From positions 1-64,000 of the forward strand of contig QCFH01000005.1 of NCBI GenBank assembly GCA_003278345.1: a DNA stretch of 64,000 nucleotides, given 5' to 3'. The notes below the pieces were generated by a model. That model had not been told where the DNA came from and did not search any database. It saw only the letters and a program-made list of their open reading frames with translations. A program made the translations under genes and the position numbers. This stretch comes from Prochlorococcus sp. AG-363-C02 (GTDB taxonomy: Bacteria > Cyanobacteriota > Cyanobacteriia > PCC-6307 > Cyanobiaceae). Below, piece by piece: positions 21,763 through 33,198 of this stretch; the stretch's first letter is position 1; every line of letters begins with the position of its first letter.

Positions 21763-23534
21763 TAATAAGAAGTACCAACTTTGCGATGATGAACAGCTGT
21801 TTTAGCATTTATATTTGAAATGTTTCCATGTTCAACTAATGCATATGTTATCCAGTGATCAGTAGTTTCAAGCCGTTTGTCTACAACGCAATCAAGATAT
21901 GCAAGAGCATCAACCAATACTGGACCACCTTTTGCGGCCTCTTCAATTAAATCAATACCTTTGAATCTATCAGCACCTGGAGGAAAACGTTTGAGAAATT
22001 GTCTAAATAATTTCTGATATTTATCTTCTTCCAGTACATTTAATACAAAACGATCACCTACTTGCATTAAGGATTCAATAGCTCGATCTTTGGCTACTGC
22101 AATTGTTAATCCAGGAGGATTGAAACTTGCTTGGCTAACCCAACTTGCTATCATTGCACCTTGCCTTTTTTCATTATCTTTTCCTTGGCTTGCGGTAACT
22201 ACATATAGGCCTCCACTAATACGACCCATTGCTTTCATTAGGTCTCCATCAAAGCTTTTTATAGTTGCAATATTTTTTTTTCGATTTAATAGTTGACCTA
22301 GATCTGCCCCTGCTTCTTCAAATTGTTGAAATATCTTGGCGTCAGGTGATTTTTTAACTCTTAGTGGAGAAAACCCTTCTTTCTGTCCAAGACTTCTCAA
22401 CTGATTGGCAATCACATCAATTGGCTCGTCATTTGTGCCATAACTTTCATATATTCCTATCCATTGTTTAGGTTTTAATGCAGCTAGTAAGGTGCCTATT
22501 GAGCTTTGTAATTCTGTATCTGGATTATTTTGCCAGCTGGGAACAACTACTGCATTGGCTTCTCCAATAAGAGATGTCAGTTCTTGAGCATCAGTTGCTC
22601 TTATGTCCACAAGTTGCACCTGTGCATCTGCTTTGTTTATACCTAATGCAATTGCTTGACTTAGGCGATCACAAAATCCATATTGGCTTATATAGCAAAC
22701 GGCTGCATATTCCTCTCCCTTGCTTCTTTGAGTACTCCAATTGGCATAATTATCTAACCAGTATTCTATGTTTTGACTTAAAAGTGGACCATGGCCAACA
22801 GCTATTGTTTCTATTTTTGGAAATTTCTTTATGCGTTTTAGTGCTTGCAGGACGCTTCTTGCATTTGGACCCATCAAGCAATCATAGTAGTATCGAAAAT
22901 CTGCTGCAATTTTTTCTGGTTCAATATCGAATAACGCATTTGTACAGTAATGTAGTCCAAATGCATCACATGTATATAGAATTTTTGTTCCATGATCAAA
23001 AGAAAAAATTGTATCTGGCCAATGAAGATTTGGTGCACTTAAAAATTCAATTTTGTGCTCAATTCTATTAGATGAATTCACACCTAAATTGAGTTCAGAA
23101 CCTGTTTTTATAGCTGTTGATTTAAAAGGCCTATGCACTTGACTCTCTAAAAACTGAATAGCAACTTTTGAGGCGACAATCTCAATGTTATTGTTTAGGT
23201 CAAGAAGATTACTAATTAATCCTGAATGATCCGGCTCTGTATGACTTACAATTAAATAATCAATTTTTTTCGGGTCTACTTGCTCTATTAAAAGATTGAA
23301 CCAAATATCTCGAAACTTTTCATGACTAGTATCAATTAATGCTGTTTTTTCGCCTTTAATAATAAAACTGTTATACGTAGTTCCGTTACGTAACCCAAAC
23401 TCTATATCAAAACGACTACGTTCCCAATCAAGTGAGCGAATTGTTGTTGTATTTTCAGCAATCTTTTCGCATTGCAAAGATAGTTTCGGTATGTTTGATT
23501 TTTGATGCGTGACGTTTTCTGAGTCAATGGTCAT
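21762..23534 (-). CDS. Flavodiiron protein, paralogue of the adjacent gene
   Basis: VSHTEPDHSGLI, CDAFGLHYC, flavodoxin-like YISQYGFCDRLSQAIALG, flavin reductase domain. Confidence 0.9.
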   Translation of the reverse strand: MTIDSENVTHQKSNIPKLSLQCEKIAENTTTIRSLDWERSRFDIEFGLRNGTTYNSFIIKGEKTALIDTSHEKFRDIWFNLLIEQVDPKKIDYLIVSHTEPDHSGLISNLLDLNNNIEIVASKVAIQFLESQVHRPFKSTAIKTGSELNLGVNSSNRIEHKIEFLSAPNLHWPDTIFSFDHGTKILYTCDAFGLHYCTNALFDIEPEKIAADFRYYYDCLMGPNARSVLQALKRIKKFPKIETIAVGHGPLLSQNIEYWLDNYANWSTQRSKGEEYAAVCYISQYGFCDRLSQAIALGINKADAQVQLVDIRATDAQELTSLIGEANAVVVPSWQNNPDTELQSSIGTLLAALKPKQWIGIYESYGTNDEPIDVIANQLRSLGQKEGFSPLRVKKSPDAKIFQQFEEAGADLGQLLNRKKNIATIKSFDGDLMKAMGRISGGLYVVTASQGKDNEKRQGAMIASWVSQASFNPPGLTIAVAKDRAIESLMQVGDRFVLNVLEEDKYQKLFRQFLKRFPPGADRFKGIDLIEEAAKGGPVLVDALAYLDCVVDKRLETTDHWITYALVEHGNISNINAKTAVHHRKVGTSY

Positions 23535-23655
23535 TGATTCTATCTTTCATCCTAATCATTTTATTCTGCTCTCTTGTGAATTCGTGGCTTTTATTGATGA
23601 AAGAAATTATTTTTTATGAATGACTTTACTTATATATAACAACATTAAGAGGACA

Positions 23656-24546
23656 TCAATGCATATTAGTTGTTGGGTTTTTTATCGACATTGCTTGAAG
23701 CATTGCTTTCTCTCCTTGGATTTGACTGTGTGAAATTAAATTTTTAATAAATGTTTTTTGTGATTCAGGAAATTTTGGATCTTTTGCTAATGGTAATTCA
23801 CCTGCTATAGATGGGCCAGTTGTTTCTTCAGGAGAAGTCGTTATTACAACTAGATCATCATCTAAGTTGTACTTGTAGGACCACCAATGATCTGGATTAC
23901 TCATAATGGAATTCCCTATAAATTCATTAGTAATTTTGTGCAATGTGTGAGTGTGCCGTTTAACTTTCTCGAAATTCTTTTTATGGCCATGGATCCTTTT
24001 TTGAGCTAAATCTGATAATAATTTATTTTTATCTCTACCACGTAACCGAAAAAGAATAAAAGGATCTTCTTTGAATTGCTCTCCCATCAAGAAATAAATT
24101 GCACTTACATGTTTGCAGGGATTGGCTTTATCTGGACATGTACATTCGCTCTTTATTTCTTGAAGATTGAAAGGAAATAGCCTTTTTCCAGTGGATGCAA
24201 AGGCTTTTTCTATATCATTTGGCATTACTCCAGCTAATAATTGTGCTGACCATTTTGCCTTTTGTGCTAAAGCATCTATAACATATGACCAGTCTTCATC
24301 ATCAAGAACGTCTAGCCACAGTTTTATTTTATATGGTTCTTTTTCTGTTCCTTGAACCCTTGCATGAATTCTTCTACCTTCAAACCGTATCGACAACACA
24401 TTGCCTTGTCTAGCATAATTCCAAGCTCGTTCTAGGCGTTTTTTATATCTATAAGAATTAATTAATTCCATCCATTGTTGAACCCACCATGATTGTTCTC
24501 CAAGTCCTTCTGTTCCTATAGCTGTTGTAATTTCTTGATTAGTCAT
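23656..24546 (-). CDS. SWIM zinc finger protein
   Basis: CTCPDKANPCKHVSAIYF (CxCx(n)CxH); adjacent to SNF2 gene. Confidence 0.85.
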   Translation of the reverse strand: MTNQEITTAIGTEGLGEQSWWVQQWMELINSYRYKKRLERAWNYARQGNVLSIRFEGRRIHARVQGTEKEPYKIKLWLDVLDDEDWSYVIDALAQKAKWSAQLLAGVMPNDIEKAFASTGKRLFPFNLQEIKSECTCPDKANPCKHVSAIYFLMGEQFKEDPFILFRLRGRDKNKLLSDLAQKRIHGHKKNFEKVKRHTHTLHKITNEFIGNSIMSNPDHWWSYKYNLDDDLVVITTSPEETTGPSIAGELPLAKDPKFPESQKTFIKNLISHSQIQGEKAMLQAMSIKNPTTNMH

Positions 24547-24551
24547 TGGCT

Positions 24552-27500
24552 TTAAAATTCAGAATCATGGGTATCTAAGGTAACTAATTTGCTTAGATCA
24601 TCTATATTGAGAGAACTTAACCAAGTTTCTCCTGATCCAACAATATCTTCAGCAAGTTGAGACTTTTCAATAATCATTTGATGAATTTTCTCTTCGATTG
24701 AACCTTTGCTAATGAATTTATGGACAATAACACTTTTAGTTTGTCCAATTCGATATGCACGGTCAGTGGCTTGGTTCTCCACTGCGGGATTCCACCATCT
24801 ATCAATATGGAAGACATGGTTTGCACGTGTTAGATTAAGACCTAAACCGCCTGCTTTTAAGGAAAGTAGAAATAGTTTTGGCCCTCTTGGGTCTTCCTGA
24901 AATCTATCTATCATAGCTTGCCTATTTTTTTTTGATGTACCTCCATGTAGGAACAAAACGTCTGATTTATACTTTCTTTCTAAGTATTCCTGAAGTAAAT
25001 ATCCCCATTCAGAAAATTGTGTAAAGAGTAAAGCGCGGTCATTGGATTCCCAAATTTCATCAAGTATTTCTTCAAGTCTTTGAAGCTTTGTGGAACGCTT
25101 AAAAAAATCTAAGCTACTAGTTTTTTCTTTTAATGCAAGTGCTGGATGATTACAAATTTGTTTTAGACGTGTAAGAAGACCAAGCGTTTTACTATTTCTT
25201 AGATTAGGAGATGTTGCTTTTATTTCATGAAGACTCTTCTCCACTATTTTGTTATATAGTTCTTCTTGTTCTTTATTTAGTTTGATCCATTCAAGAATTT
25301 CGATTTTTTTTGGTAAATCTGAAATGATTGATTTATCTGTTTTAATTCTTCTAAGAATAAAAGGATTTACACGTATTTTGAGATCTTTGAAAGATGAGAT
25401 ATCTCCATAATGTTCAATGGGTAGCTTGTATCTTTGATTAAAAAAGTTTTCTGCTCCTAAAACTTTTGGATTGAGGAAATTCATCATTGCCCAAAGTTCA
25501 CTAACACGATTTTCTATTGGGGTTCCTGTTAAAGCAATTCGTAAAGGGCTATTTTTTAGGCTTTGACTTATATCTCTAATGGCTATACTTTGTTTTGATT
25601 TGGGATTTTTTATAGTTTGTGCTTCATCTATAATAATTCCCTGCCAATTAATTACTCTAAATAGTCCGATATCTCTATAGACTAATCCATAACTTGTTAA
25701 CAGAATATCTATATTTTTTAGTGATTCTTGAAAATTGTTTTTTTCAGAGCAACGCTTAGGACCATAGTGTTCTAATAACGATAGTGTTGGAGTAAATTTA
25801 GAAGCTTCTCTTTTCCAATTTGTTAGAATAGACGTGGGTGCTATTAATAGCAATGGTCCTGATAGCTCGTTTTGATTTTTTAGATGTTGGATAAAAGCTA
25901 GAAGTTGAATAGTTTTTCCAAGTCCCATGTCATCAGCTAAACATGCTCCTTGGTTGAAACGATTTAGGAATGAAAGCCAGCCAAGACCAAGTTCTTGATA
26001 CGGTCTTAATCGTCCATTAAATTTTTCTGGAGTTGTTATGGCTTCAGGTTTTTTCTGATGATGGTATTTCTCTAAAACATTTTTGAGTCTTGGTCCAGCT
26101 TCAAAATTATGTACAGGTAGTTTCTTCAGTGTATTGCCTTTCGTAGCAGTTAGTTGTAATGCTTCATCAAGACTAAGTTCTGGAGGGTTTGCAAAGAATT
26201 CTTCTGAATGTTTTTGATCGTTAGGACGCAATTCTATCCATGTTCCTTTGTGATTTAAGAGAGGACTTTTTTTGTTTGCTAGTATTGAAAGCTCTTTAAT
26301 TGACAATTTTTTACCTCCTATCATTAATTCCCAAGTCCATTGAAGGCTTTCTCCAAGAAGTGTACCTTTTGAGTTATCTTTAAGTTCAGCTTGAATTGTT
26401 ATACCCAGTCGACTAGCTAATCCTTTGGAAAGACTTTCTGGAAGTATTACGCCAACGCCACAATCTCTGAGTTTTTTTGCTGCGGTTTTAATAAATACAA
26501 ATGCTTCCTGAGGTGTAAGTTTTACTTCTGTAGGTGTTGGACTTTCTAGTCCTTTTTCAAGAATAGGAAAAAGCTTGAGTGTTCTTCCAAGACCTTCAAG
26601 TAGTATTTCACTTGCATCGTGAATTCTTATGTCACGAATTTGAATATCATGTGATTCTGATGCCCAGACTTCCTCTGCGCGAATTTTAATTGCAGGATTC
26701 TCTTCTGATTGTAAAAAGAACTCTAGGCTCCATACTTCGTCATTTTTAATTGGTGCAATTAATTTTAGACATGTTTTTGCAGCTCTAACTTTACTGGATA
26801 GCCCATCCTTCCAAGTTCTTGTTGCTTTTTCTAATCGCTTTGCATCTTCAATAGCTAAATCTAATACTCCATTTGCTGAACCAAGTGCTATTTGCCATTT
26901 AGCTAACAAGGGATCAAGACCATCATTATTAGGTTTAAATTCATTTCTTAGTTGTGCATCTAGAATCTCTGTAAGAATTTCCATAATTTCTATACGATTA
27001 TGCCTAGGTAGACATGATGCAAGTGGATTATTGACGGACCATATTTTTAATTGAGATGAGTCTTTGCCTTTAGGATGTTTCTCTTTGATAGTTGTCCATC
27101 GGACTCCACAATTAATGACTAGCGGCATTCTTTTGACAAATTCTTCTAAACGACTTCTTTCTTTCTCTTGATTTAGTAAAGGAACCCATCGCGCCCTATG
27201 ATCAGATATAACAGAATTAGCTAATTTAACTTCAGGTAGCCATAAACCATGTGCAAGTAGATTAAAACTCCATCGCTGTAGATGTATCCACCATAGAATT
27301 TCTTCACTTAGTTCGGAATCATTATTTGACAATGGTAAGCTAGCAAGCCATTTTGAGGCTTCTAAAGAATTCAATGCAAGCCCTTCTATTTTCCAAGGCC
27401 ACCATTCATAGTTTTTACTAATTGATTCTTCAGCTTGAAGTGGTAAATAAGACCAAAGTTTTTTCTTGGAAAATTGATCATTTTGATTTGTATTAGTTTC

Positions 27501-27758
27501 AAGTGCCTTTGTTGGTAGCGTCAGACATGCAGATTGATCAATTAGCTTTTCAGGTAACAATTGCTTATTACTTAACCAATTTCTTAATTCTTTACTGGTG
27601 AGAGTATAAGGATGAGTCGCAGGTTCGAATTTATTTTGAATTGGAGTTGCTACTTTCCAGCTGTCTGCCCAAAGGAATAAAACTGGGCAGCTGGGATGTG
27701 ACCAATTTTCAATATTTTTTAACCAAGTCGCGTGTAGCAAGCTCATAAGATGGATCAA
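24552..27758 (-). CDS. SNF2/Rad54-family helicase
   Basis: DDMGLGKTIQLLAF, IIDEAQTIKN, LTGTPIENR, LFLLSLKAGGLGLNLT, DRAYRIGQ. Confidence 0.93.
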   Translation of the reverse strand: MIHLMSLLHATWLKNIENWSHPSCPVLFLWADSWKVATPIQNKFEPATHPYTLTSKELRNWLSNKQLLPEKLIDQSACLTLPTKALETNTNQNDQFSKKKLWSYLPLQAEESISKNYEWWPWKIEGLALNSLEASKWLASLPLSNNDSELSEEILWWIHLQRWSFNLLAHGLWLPEVKLANSVISDHRARWVPLLNQEKERSRLEEFVKRMPLVINCGVRWTTIKEKHPKGKDSSQLKIWSVNNPLASCLPRHNRIEIMEILTEILDAQLRNEFKPNNDGLDPLLAKWQIALGSANGVLDLAIEDAKRLEKATRTWKDGLSSKVRAAKTCLKLIAPIKNDEVWSLEFFLQSEENPAIKIRAEEVWASESHDIQIRDIRIHDASEILLEGLGRTLKLFPILEKGLESPTPTEVKLTPQEAFVFIKTAAKKLRDCGVGVILPESLSKGLASRLGITIQAELKDNSKGTLLGESLQWTWELMIGGKKLSIKELSILANKKSPLLNHKGTWIELRPNDQKHSEEFFANPPELSLDEALQLTATKGNTLKKLPVHNFEAGPRLKNVLEKYHHQKKPEAITTPEKFNGRLRPYQELGLGWLSFLNRFNQGACLADDMGLGKTIQLLAFIQHLKNQNELSGPLLLIAPTSILTNWKREASKFTPTLSLLEHYGPKRCSEKNNFQESLKNIDILLTSYGLVYRDIGLFRVINWQGIIIDEAQTIKNPKSKQSIAIRDISQSLKNSPLRIALTGTPIENRVSELWAMMNFLNPKVLGAENFFNQRYKLPIEHYGDISSFKDLKIRVNPFILRRIKTDKSIISDLPKKIEILEWIKLNKEQEELYNKIVEKSLHEIKATSPNLRNSKTLGLLTRLKQICNHPALALKEKTSSLDFFKRSTKLQRLEEILDEIWESNDRALLFTQFSEWGYLLQEYLERKYKSDVLFLHGGTSKKNRQAMIDRFQEDPRGPKLFLLSLKAGGLGLNLTRANHVFHIDRWWNPAVENQATDRAYRIGQTKSVIVHKFISKGSIEEKIHQMIIEKSQLAEDIVGSGETWLSSLNIDDLSKLVTLDTHDSEF

Positions 27759-27900
27759 TTAAACATCAATTGTTTTTTGATGTTGTTCTTGTAAGCAATA
27801 AAAATAATAATTTTGAGAAATTATACAGCTAATAATGACAGTTAATTAGCTAGATTTTGTGAGAAGCTAAGTATTCTTTAGTTTTCAACTTGCATCATAC

Positions 27901-30630
27901 TTGGTGCATTTTCTCCTCAGTTACAAGGTTGTTATGGCAGTAGAACGAGTATCGTCAAAATCTGATATGAAATCAATGACAGGTGATGAGATAAGAGCTG
28001 CATTTTTGAATTTCTATGCGCAGCGTTCCCATAAAGTTATTCAGAGTGCTTCTTTAGTTCCTAAGGATCCAACAGTTTTACTTACAATTGCAGGAATGCT
28101 TCCTTTTAAGCCCATTTTCTTAGGACATGAAGATAGGCCATCGAAGAGAGCAGCAAGTAGTCAGAAATGTATACGAACAAATGACATTGAAAATGTTGGA
28201 AGAACAGCAAGACATCATACTTTTTTTGAGATGTTGGGGAACTTCTCTTTTGGTGATTATTTTAAAAAGGAGGCAATAGAATGGGCTTGGGAACTAACTA
28301 CTCAAGTTTTTGGATTAAAGCCAAGGAATTTAGTGGTTAGCATTTTTCAAGAAGATGATGAAGCTGAGGATATATGGAGAAATGTTGTTGGTGTAAACCC
28401 TAACCGTATTATTAGAATGGGCGAAGAAGATAACTTTTGGTCGTCAGGACCAACTGGACCTTGTGGTCCTTGTTCAGAACTTTACTATGACTTTCACCCA
28501 GAACTTGGTGATGAGAAAATAGATTTAGAAGATGATAGTCGATTTATCGAGTTCTATAATTTGGTCTTTATGCAATACAACAGAGATGCTGAGGGAACTT
28601 TAACATCCCTTGCGCATTGCAATATTGATACAGGAATGGGGTTAGAGAGAATGGCCCAAATTTTACAGGGAGTTTCTAACAATTATGAAACTGATTTAAT
28701 CTTTCCGCTTTTGGAGAAGGTTGTTTCTTTAACAGGCCTTAACTATCACAAATTGGATGAACAAAATAAAATTTCTTTTAAGGTTATTGGTGATCATATT
28801 AGAGCTTGTGTCCATTTAATTAGTGATGGAGTTTTGTCTAGTAATTTAGGTCGAGGTTATGTTTTGAGAAGATTAATTAGACGTATTGTTAGACATGGTC
28901 GTTTACTAGGAATAAACGAGCTTTTTTTGACTGCGATTGCACAAGTTGCTATTGAACTAATGAAAGGCTCTTACCCTCAACTTATAGAAAGAAAGGAACA
29001 AATATTGGCAGAATTGCAGCGGGAGGAAATTCGTTTTCTTGAAACCTTGGAACGAGGTGAGAAGTTATTGAATGATTTATTGTTATCTAAACCAATTGAG
29101 ATTACTGGAGACCAGGCATTTGAATTATATGACACATTTGGGTTTCCAGTGGAATTGACAGAAGAGATTGCAGCGGAAAATTCTGTTGGAATTGATTTAA
29201 AGGGTTTTCATGAGGCTATGGATCAACAACGTCAAAGAGCCAAGGATGCGAATACGACAATTGATTTAACACTACAAGATACTATTGATAAGGTTGTATC
29301 TGAACTTGGTGTTACTAATTTTCTTGGATATCAACAATTAGAACATAGTAGTAATGTACAAGCGATAGTTGTTAATGGTGTTTCTTCGAATGAATGTAAT
29401 ATGGGAGATAAGGTTGAGCTAGTGTTAGACGCTACTCCGTTTTATGGAGAGAGTGGAGGGCAAATAGGGGATAGAGGTTTGATAAGTAATATGTCTTCGG
29501 AAAAATTGGATTGTCTAATTGAAGTTGCCGATGTTCGCTGTATTCATGGAGCATTTGTTCATTCTGGAGTTGTGAAAACTGGAAAACTATTGTTAGGGGA
29601 TAATGTCAAAACTACAGTAGATGGATTCACTAGAAGATGTGCTCAAGTTCACCATACATCTACTCATCTTTTGCAAGCAGCATTAAAGCAAATAGTTGAT
29701 TCTGGTATTAGTCAAGCAGGTTCCTTAGTAGGTTTTGATCGTATGCGTTTTGATTTTCATTCTTCGCGTCCTCTAGAAATAGAGGAATTGGAAAAAGTAG
29801 AAAAATTGATTAATATTTGGATTTCTGAAGGGCACTCTTTGCATGTGTCCGAAATGACTATAGATGATGCTAAGAGTGCTGGTGCGCTTGCAATGTTTGG
29901 TGAGAAGTATGGGGATATAGTTCGAGTAGTTGATATTCCCAATATTTCTATGGAGCTTTGCGGGGGTACGCATGTGAAAAATACATCTGAGATAGGATTA
30001 CTTAAAATAATTAGTGAAACTGGAATTGCTGCAGGTATACGTAGGATTGAGGCAATAGCAGGAAAACCTGCTTTGGATTATTTAAATGATCGAGATATGA
30101 TCGTGAAAAACTTAAGTGAGTTATTTAAGACACAATCAAATGAAATTATTGAACGGGTCAGTGCATTACAGTGTGAAGTTAAAAGTTTAAGAAAATCATT
30201 ACAAATTGCACAGAGGGAAGTTGCTTCTTCTAAAGCTTTATCTTTAATGAGTAAAAGAATAACTATCGGTAGTAGTCAATTTATAGTTCATCGTCTTGAT
30301 AATCTCTCTAATGAAGCATTGCAATCGGCAGCTACAACTTTGTTAGATGAGTTAGGTGTCGATTCGGCTGTAGTATTAGCTGGAATACCAGACCTTAAAG
30401 AGAATAATAAAGTTGTTTTAGTTACCGCTTTTGGTTCAAATATAGTTGCTCATGGAATGCATGCGGGAAAGTTCCTTGCACCAATAGCTAAGCTGTGTGG
30501 AGGAGGAGGAGGAGGTAAGCCCAACTTTGCTCAAGCAGGCGGCAGAGAACCTCGAGCATTAGATGATGCTTTAAATTGTGCAAAAGATGAATTGAGTAAA
30601 TTCTTTCAGAACTTTTATTCTTGTAGGTAA
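27901..30630 (+). CDS. alaS: Alanyl-tRNA synthetase (true start probably MAVERVSSK... or later)
   Basis: FLNFYAQRSHKVIQSASLVP, HHTFFEMLGNFSFGDYFK, HTSTHLLQAALK, MELCGGTHV. Confidence 0.97.
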   Translation: MVHFLLSYKVVMAVERVSSKSDMKSMTGDEIRAAFLNFYAQRSHKVIQSASLVPKDPTVLLTIAGMLPFKPIFLGHEDRPSKRAASSQKCIRTNDIENVGRTARHHTFFEMLGNFSFGDYFKKEAIEWAWELTTQVFGLKPRNLVVSIFQEDDEAEDIWRNVVGVNPNRIIRMGEEDNFWSSGPTGPCGPCSELYYDFHPELGDEKIDLEDDSRFIEFYNLVFMQYNRDAEGTLTSLAHCNIDTGMGLERMAQILQGVSNNYETDLIFPLLEKVVSLTGLNYHKLDEQNKISFKVIGDHIRACVHLISDGVLSSNLGRGYVLRRLIRRIVRHGRLLGINELFLTAIAQVAIELMKGSYPQLIERKEQILAELQREEIRFLETLERGEKLLNDLLLSKPIEITGDQAFELYDTFGFPVELTEEIAAENSVGIDLKGFHEAMDQQRQRAKDANTTIDLTLQDTIDKVVSELGVTNFLGYQQLEHSSNVQAIVVNGVSSNECNMGDKVELVLDATPFYGESGGQIGDRGLISNMSSEKLDCLIEVADVRCIHGAFVHSGVVKTGKLLLGDNVKTTVDGFTRRCAQVHHTSTHLLQAALKQIVDSGISQAGSLVGFDRMRFDFHSSRPLEIEELEKVEKLINIWISEGHSLHVSEMTIDDAKSAGALAMFGEKYGDIVRVVDIPNISMELCGGTHVKNTSEIGLLKIISETGIAAGIRRIEAIAGKPALDYLNDRDMIVKNLSELFKTQSNEIIERVSALQCEVKSLRKSLQIAQREVASSKALSLMSKRITIGSSQFIVHRLDNLSNEALQSAATTLLDELGVDSAVVLAGIPDLKENNKVVLVTAFGSNIVAHGMHAGKFLAPIAKLCGGGGGGKPNFAQAGGREPRALDDALNCAKDELSKFFQNFYSCR

Positions 30631-32561
30631 GTAATTTTCCTTAGACTGGTCTCTATATGTTCTATGAGACGTTGTGCATCATTGATTTTAAGATCTCCTT
30701 TTTGGATTGCTAACTCGCTGGCTATTCGTAATTTTTCAAGTAACTCCTCTGCGTCATGCTCCATCGCTTCAAGTACATCGCTTTTTGTATTTCCTCTAAC
30801 CACGTGATCAAGTTGGTAACTTTTATTTTTCTTCAGTCGTACATGTACTGCATTTGTACTTCCAAAAAGGTTGTGTAGATTTCCCATTACTTCTTGATAG
30901 GCTCCCCCTAAAAATAAGCCTATCCAATAATCGTCATTAGGTTTAAATGGGTGTAATTCTAGCAATGATTTTGTTTGACCATTGTCAATAAATGTTGATA
31001 GTTTTCCATCTGAGTCACATGTTAGATCTGCAAAATGGCCTAATTGATTAGGTTGTATATCTAGTCTATGAATTGGCATGATAGGAAAAAGTTGATTAAT
31101 AGCCCATGTATCTGGTGCTGATCGGAAAATAGACATATTGGAGTAATAGGTTGACGCTAGTGCTGCTTGTAATGCTTTCAGTTCTTCTGGTACTAATTGA
31201 CTATTGGGCAAAAGTGTAGTTATACGTTTTGCACAAGCCCATGTCAGTTGTTCTGCTGTAGCTCTTGTTGTTAAATCTATAAACCCTAGTCTAAAAGCAG
31301 CCAAGGCATCTTCCTTAAATTTCAATGCATCATTCCATGCTTCTTGAAGTTTAGAAATGTCTACTTTCTTTCCGTTATCAATTTCATTAAGAGTATTTAA
31401 AGTATCTCTTAGGTTTTTAACAATGAGTGATTCATTTTTGGTTAAAGGTGGTATGTCTGTTTGAACAGCACTTGTTCCTAAGACATTAAATATAAGTACT
31501 GAGAAATGACTTGAGAGACTGCGACCGCTTTCACTAATTAAGATTGGTGCTTCTATGTTATTGGACATACAACACTCTTGAATTGTTGCTACTACATCAT
31601 TTGCATAATTTTGTAAGGAATAGTTAGTAGAAGCAGAGCTCGATGTTTTGCTACCGTCATAGTCGACTCCAAGACCACCTCCTACATCCAGATGCCCCAT
31701 TGGTGCACCTAGACGCTTAAGTTCAACATAAATTTGGCCGGCTTCTTGTAAAGCATTTTTTAGAACAGCGATATCATTAATTTGACTTCCAATATGAAAA
31801 TGAAGGAGAGATAGTTCTTTTAGAAGGCCTGCTTTATTTAAATGCTTTACTGTTTTTAAGATTTCTGGTATTGACAATCCAAATTTGGATTTTTCTCCTG
31901 TGGAAGATTTCCATCTTCCACTACTTTGACTTGATAACTTCGCTCTGATTCCAATGAGTGGTGCTGCACGCAGCTCATTACTGGCAGAAATGATGCGTTC
32001 TACTTCATCATATTGTTCAATAACTACTACTGGCTGCTTCCCTAGTTGTCTTGCTAGAATTGCAGTTTCTATATAGCGTTTATCTTTATATCCATTACAT
32101 ATTAAAAGAGATTGGGGGTCATCAACAAGTGACAATGCAATTAAAAGTTCAGCTTTACTTCCAGCTTCGAGTCCAAAGTGCCATTTCTTACCAATGGTTA
32201 TTATTTTTTCTAGAACATGGCGTTGTTGATTGCATTTGATTGGAAACACACCTTTGTAATTATTGGCGTAGTCATATTTATTTATTGCATTTTCAAATGC
32301 TTGATGAAGTTTATGAATTCTGTCTTCAAGAATGTCATCGAAGCGAATTAAAAGTGGTGGTTTCAGATTTCGACCTTTTAGCTCTTTCAGTAAATGTATG
32401 AGATCAAGACTATGCCCTTTTTTACCTTTTGGATGAACGTTGATATTCCCAGAGTTATTAATTGAGAAATAATCTTCTCCCCACCGGTCCAGCCCATATA
32501 AGGAGCTACTGTTTTGCGTAGTCCAAGTGCTTTTTTGATAATTAGGATCTGACTTTGTCAA
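30615..32561 (-). CDS. speA: Biosynthetic arginine decarboxylase
   Basis: YKGVFPIKCNQQRHV, LHFHIGSQI, LDVGGGLGVDYDGS, ISESGRS. Confidence 0.95.
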   Translation of the reverse strand: MTKSDPNYQKSTWTTQNSSSLYGLDRWGEDYFSINNSGNINVHPKGKKGHSLDLIHLLKELKGRNLKPPLLIRFDDILEDRIHKLHQAFENAINKYDYANNYKGVFPIKCNQQRHVLEKIITIGKKWHFGLEAGSKAELLIALSLVDDPQSLLICNGYKDKRYIETAILARQLGKQPVVVIEQYDEVERIISASNELRAAPLIGIRAKLSSQSSGRWKSSTGEKSKFGLSIPEILKTVKHLNKAGLLKELSLLHFHIGSQINDIAVLKNALQEAGQIYVELKRLGAPMGHLDVGGGLGVDYDGSKTSSSASTNYSLQNYANDVVATIQECCMSNNIEAPILISESGRSLSSHFSVLIFNVLGTSAVQTDIPPLTKNESLIVKNLRDTLNTLNEIDNGKKVDISKLQEAWNDALKFKEDALAAFRLGFIDLTTRATAEQLTWACAKRITTLLPNSQLVPEELKALQAALASTYYSNMSIFRSAPDTWAINQLFPIMPIHRLDIQPNQLGHFADLTCDSDGKLSTFIDNGQTKSLLELHPFKPNDDYWIGLFLGGAYQEVMGNLHNLFGSTNAVHVRLKKNKSYQLDHVVRGNTKSDVLEAMEHDAEELLEKLRIASELAIQKGDLKINDAQRLIEHIETSLRKITYLQE

Positions 32562-32711
32562 GTGATACGGAGAAGGAGAAGCCTTAAAATCTTTGAGATT
32601 TCAATTTTTTGCAATTAGTGTAAGAGAATATGTATTTAATCCTATTTGTTTTACTTGCCAAGAGGGGGCTTTTCAGAAGACGATAGCTTTATTATTAATT
32701 TTTTGATTGTT

Positions 32712-33167
32712 ATGGTTGCTGAAAGAACTTTTCTTGCGATCAAGCCTGATGGTGTTCAAAGAGGATTGGTTGGTGAAATTTTAGGACGTTTTGAAAGGAA
32801 GGGATTTAAGTTAATTGCACTTAAGCAACTAATTCCAAGTAAAGAGTTAGCAGAGAAGCATTATGGAGTACATAAAGAAAGACCTTTTTTTCAGGGCTTG
32901 GTTGCATTCATTACTAGTGGCCCTGTTGTTGCAATGGTGTGGGAAGGAGAAGGTGTTATTGGAAGTGCCCGAAAGATTATAGGTTCAACAAAACCGCTTG
33001 AGGCTGAACCAGGAACTATTAGAGGAGATTTAGCTATCAATATCGGAAGAAATGTAATACATGGATCTGATGGACCTGAAACAGCAAAATTTGAAATTGA
33101 ATTATGGTTTAGCTCAGATGAAGTAAATGATTGGAATCCTTCTGATCAAAAATGGAGAGTTGAATAA
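32712..33167 (+). CDS. ndk: Nucleoside diphosphate kinase
   Basis: [35 protein letters not shown]. Confidence 0.97.
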   Translation: MVAERTFLAIKPDGVQRGLVGEILGRFERKGFKLIALKQLIPSKELAEKHYGVHKERPFFQGLVAFITSGPVVAMVWEGEGVIGSARKIIGSTKPLEAEPGTIRGDLAINIGRNVIHGSDGPETAKFEIELWFSSDEVNDWNPSDQKWRVE

Positions 33168-33198
33168 ATGCTTTTGTTTTACATAAAAAATTAATCGT

